Assembly (NCBI RefSeq): GCF_945906775.1
Contig: NZ_CAMDRE010000001.1
Span: 806,001 to 870,000, forward strand
Length of the DNA: 64,000 nucleotides
Source of the DNA: Citrobacter sp. Marseille-Q6884
GTDB lineage: Bacteria > Pseudomonadota > Gammaproteobacteria > Enterobacterales > Enterobacteriaceae
Direction: 5' to 3'
The stretch's first letter is position 1; each line of letters opens with the position of its first letter. A program made the position numbers and the translations under genes. Positions 62,245 through 64,000 of the stretch are shown here, one piece after another. Below the pieces are notes generated by a model that saw nothing but the letters and a program-made list of their open reading frames with translations, made no database searches and had not been told where the DNA came from.

Positions 62245-63354
62245 TTATTTCGCGGCGGTAGATGAACCGTCGGCGTGCCACTGGAAGACACCAAAATCAA
62301 ATCCCTTCAAATCGCCTTTTTCGTCCCAATTCAGCGGCCCAATCACGGTATCAGCACCGTGAGCTTTCAGATCTTTCACCAGGTCCAGCGGCTCTTTGCT
62401 ACCGCTACGATCCATGGCTGTCGCCAGCGACTGAACGGCGGCATAAGTGATCCATACATAAGGACCGGATGGATCTTTTTTGTCCGCTTTGAGTGCATCG
62501 ACAATCGGTTTGTTTGCCGGATCCTGGTCATAGCGTTTTGGCATCGTGACCAGCATGCCTTCCGCTGCGTTACCCGCAATGTTGGACAGTGAAGCGTTAC
62601 CCACGCCTTCCGGGCCCATAAACTGGGTTTTCAGCCCTACAGCACGTGCCTGGCGCAGCATTTGCCCCATTTCCGGGTAGTAGCCGCCGTAGTAGACAAA
62701 ATCGATTTTTTCTTTTTCCAGGCGCGCAATCAGCGCAGAGAAATCTTTCTCGCCGGCGGTGATCCCGTCAAAGAAAACAATGTTGGCTTTGCCCGCTTTC
62801 AGCCCCTCTTGAACAGAGCGAGCCAGACCTTCACCGTATTGCTGCTTATCGTGAATAATCGCGATACGCTGCGGTTTCACCTTCTCAAGAATGTATTTCG
62901 CTGCTGTCGGCCCCTGCGAGGAGTCAAGACCCGCCGTACGCATGATGTGTGCGTAACCGCGCTGCGTCAGTTCCGGGTTAGTCGCGCCCGGCGTGATCAT
63001 CAGAATACCTTCGTCTTCATAGATATCTGACGCCGGCTGAGTGGATGATGAGCACAGGTGACCAATCACATACTGAATGCCATCGTTAACGATTTTGTTC
63101 GCGACGGCCACCGCCTGTTTTGGATCGCAGGCATCGTCATATTCCACGCCCACCAGCTTGTCGCCTTTGATCCCGCCTTTGGCATTGATATCTTTAATCG
63201 CCTGACGTGCACCATTGAATTCCATATCGCCCCACTGCGCGACCGGGCCTGACATCGCCCCAACCACAGCGACTTTGATCTCCTCCGCCATGACAGTGTG
63301 CGACATTGCCAGTGCTATCACCCCTGCGATGATGGTTTTCGCATTACGTTTCAT
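62245..63354 (-). CDS. livK: LivK, periplasmic leucine-binding protein
   Basis: The start at 63354 (MKRNAKTIIAGVIALAMSHTVMA) gives 369 residues, the E. coli length. A signal peptide with cleavage after about residue 23 is clear. The mature protein is a type I periplasmic binding protein with VAVVGAMSGPVAQWGDME and the disulphide cysteines in YDDACDPKQ and GHLCSSSTQP. It binds leucine (D-leucine too) and hands it to LivHMGF. The identity as LivK rather than LivJ follows from its placement in front of livH and from the sequence. E. coli livK is controlled by leucine through Lrp. Confidence 0.96.
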   Translation of the reverse strand: MKRNAKTIIAGVIALAMSHTVMAEEIKVAVVGAMSGPVAQWGDMEFNGARQAIKDINAKGGIKGDKLVGVEYDDACDPKQAVAVANKIVNDGIQYVIGHLCSSSTQPASDIYEDEGILMITPGATNPELTQRGYAHIMRTAGLDSSQGPTAAKYILEKVKPQRIAIIHDKQQYGEGLARSVQEGLKAGKANIVFFDGITAGEKDFSALIARLEKEKIDFVYYGGYYPEMGQMLRQARAVGLKTQFMGPEGVGNASLSNIAGNAAEGMLVTMPKRYDQDPANKPIVDALKADKKDPSGPYVWITYAAVQSLATAMDRSGSKEPLDLVKDLKAHGADTVIGPLNWDEKGDLKGFDFGVFQWHADGSSTAAK

Positions 63355-63777
63355 TCTCTGAATCCCCATTCGTGACGTAATTTATATTTTGTATTTATAT
63401 GGTTAAAAAGCAGACTGTGCTTTTTATGGACTGCGCTATTTTTATCAGTCTCATTAATGGTTTAGCACACTTTTTTAAGAAGAATTAGATTAAAATCTCT
63501 ATTTTTCAGTCGATTAAGAAAAGATAATATTCTGCTTTTCACTATAGATAAACAAAAAAAAGTGCGTTTGTCAGCATAAAATAACGGTACAAAGAGCGGA
63601 ATAAAATGCTGCTCTACAGGGTATTATTCTGCCTGTTTTTCAATCTCCACTGTTTCAAACTGAAATTTTCATTGCTGAAAAATTAATAATCTGGTTATTC
63701 GCAGAAAAAAGAGAAAGCATCCGGGCAAATTATTTCGGTACACTGATTCCATCTTTTGTGGTTTGGACATGCTGTCA
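63355..63777. promoter_or_regulatory. livK-panM intergenic region
   Basis: This 423-bp stretch is very A/T-rich and carries the livK promoter and leader (leftward) and the panM promoter (rightward). A hairpin AAAAAGCA (63405-63412)/TGCTTTTT (63418-63425) lies about 50 bases upstream of the livK start; on the minus strand it ends in a U tract, so it could be a leader terminator. No other element or gene could be recognised. Confidence 0.55.
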
Positions 63778-64000
63778 ATGAAGCTGACGATCGTTCGTTT
63801 AGAAAACTTTAGCGCTCAGGACAAGATTGATCTGGGCAAAATCTGGCCGGAGTATTCCGCCTCGTCATTAAGCGTAGATGATACGTGCCGGATCTATGCC
63901 GCACGTTTTAACGATCGTCTGCTGGGTGCGGTACGCGTGACCCTCAGCGGTACGCAAGGCGCGCTGGATTCGCTCCGTGTTCGTGAAATAACCCGCCGTC
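63778..64000 (+). CDS. panM: PanM (YhhK), PanD maturation factor (5' part, cut by window edge)
   Basis: The frame is open from the ATG at 63778 (MKLTIVRLENFSAQDKIDLG) to the right edge, giving the first 74 residues of about 127. It matches E. coli PanM, including IWPEYSASSL and LRVREITRR at the edge, which begins the acetyl-CoA-binding loop of the GNAT fold. An ATG three codons earlier (63769) is also in frame, with no better ribosome binding site. PanM triggers self-cleavage of the PanD proenzyme to form aspartate decarboxylase, which makes beta-alanine for pantothenate. In E. coli it sits between livK and livJ on the opposite strand, as here. Confidence 0.95.
   Translation, partial: MKLTIVRLENFSAQDKIDLGKIWPEYSASSLSVDDTCRIYAARFNDRLLGAVRVTLSGTQGALDSLRVREITRR

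Overview
The window is a stretch of enterobacterial chromosome, close to Escherichia coli in protein sequence and gene order (the yrfG-to-panM part of the K-12 map). Proteins match their remembered E. coli counterparts almost residue for residue and usually in exact length, but the accessory content is not that of K-12. A Citrobacter species or a near relative is the likeliest source; this is inference from synteny, not a species call. No tRNA, rRNA, prophage, insertion sequence or CRISPR array was seen.

Layout. 1-1746: end of yrfG, then hslR and hslO (heat and redox stress). 1795-5514: yhgE and pckA. 5641-6307: an inserted HigB2/NadS-type toxin-antitoxin pair. 6352-9121: envZ-ompR facing away from greB. 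9223-14836: yhgF (Tex) and the ferrous iron operon feoABC behind FNR-like and Fur-like sites. 15046-18177: rpnA with an intragenic small-protein start, bioH, gntX, nfuA. 18495-19811: gntT. 19907-27718: malPQ diverging from malT. 27763-31645: the glpEGR operon diverging from glpD across GlpR operators; the rtcRBA genes that lie between malT and glpR in K-12 are absent. 31713-41081: glycogen genes glgBXCAP in one direction. 41395-43287: asd and yhgN. 43344-46356: gntRKU. 46655-50208: yhhW, yhhX, an added bactofilin gene, the small RNA RyhB and yhhY. 50296-52602: ggt and yhhA. 52599-57565: the glycerol-3-phosphate operon ugpBAECQ. 57829-58415: an inserted Phd/Doc pair. 58505-63354: livKHMGF. 63778 to the end: start of panM.

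The genes form a carbon-storage and uptake neighbourhood. malPQ, glgBXCAP, gntT/gntRKU, glpEGR/glpD and ugp feed sugars, gluconate and glycerol phosphates into metabolism. pckA and asd supply biosynthesis. envZ-ompR, feo and ryhB handle osmolarity and iron. Operators for GntR, GlpR, Fur, FNR, CRP, MalT and PhoB can be read from the intergenic DNA.

The most interesting points are: (1) a membrane-anchored bactofilin gene whose last codons and stop lie inside the antisense of the RyhB terminator; (2) the rpnA gene with a strong internal ribosome binding site for its C-terminal domain, fitting the intragenic toxin/antitoxin architecture described for Rpn proteins; (3) two different toxin-antitoxin pairs set tightly against host terminators; (4) a 198-bp palindromic element next to yhhW with a shrunken relative between glpE and glpG; (5) a recurring GCCCGGT/ACCGGGC hairpin at six gene 3' ends; (6) a hairpin presenting GGA in the glgB leader that looks like a CsrA target.
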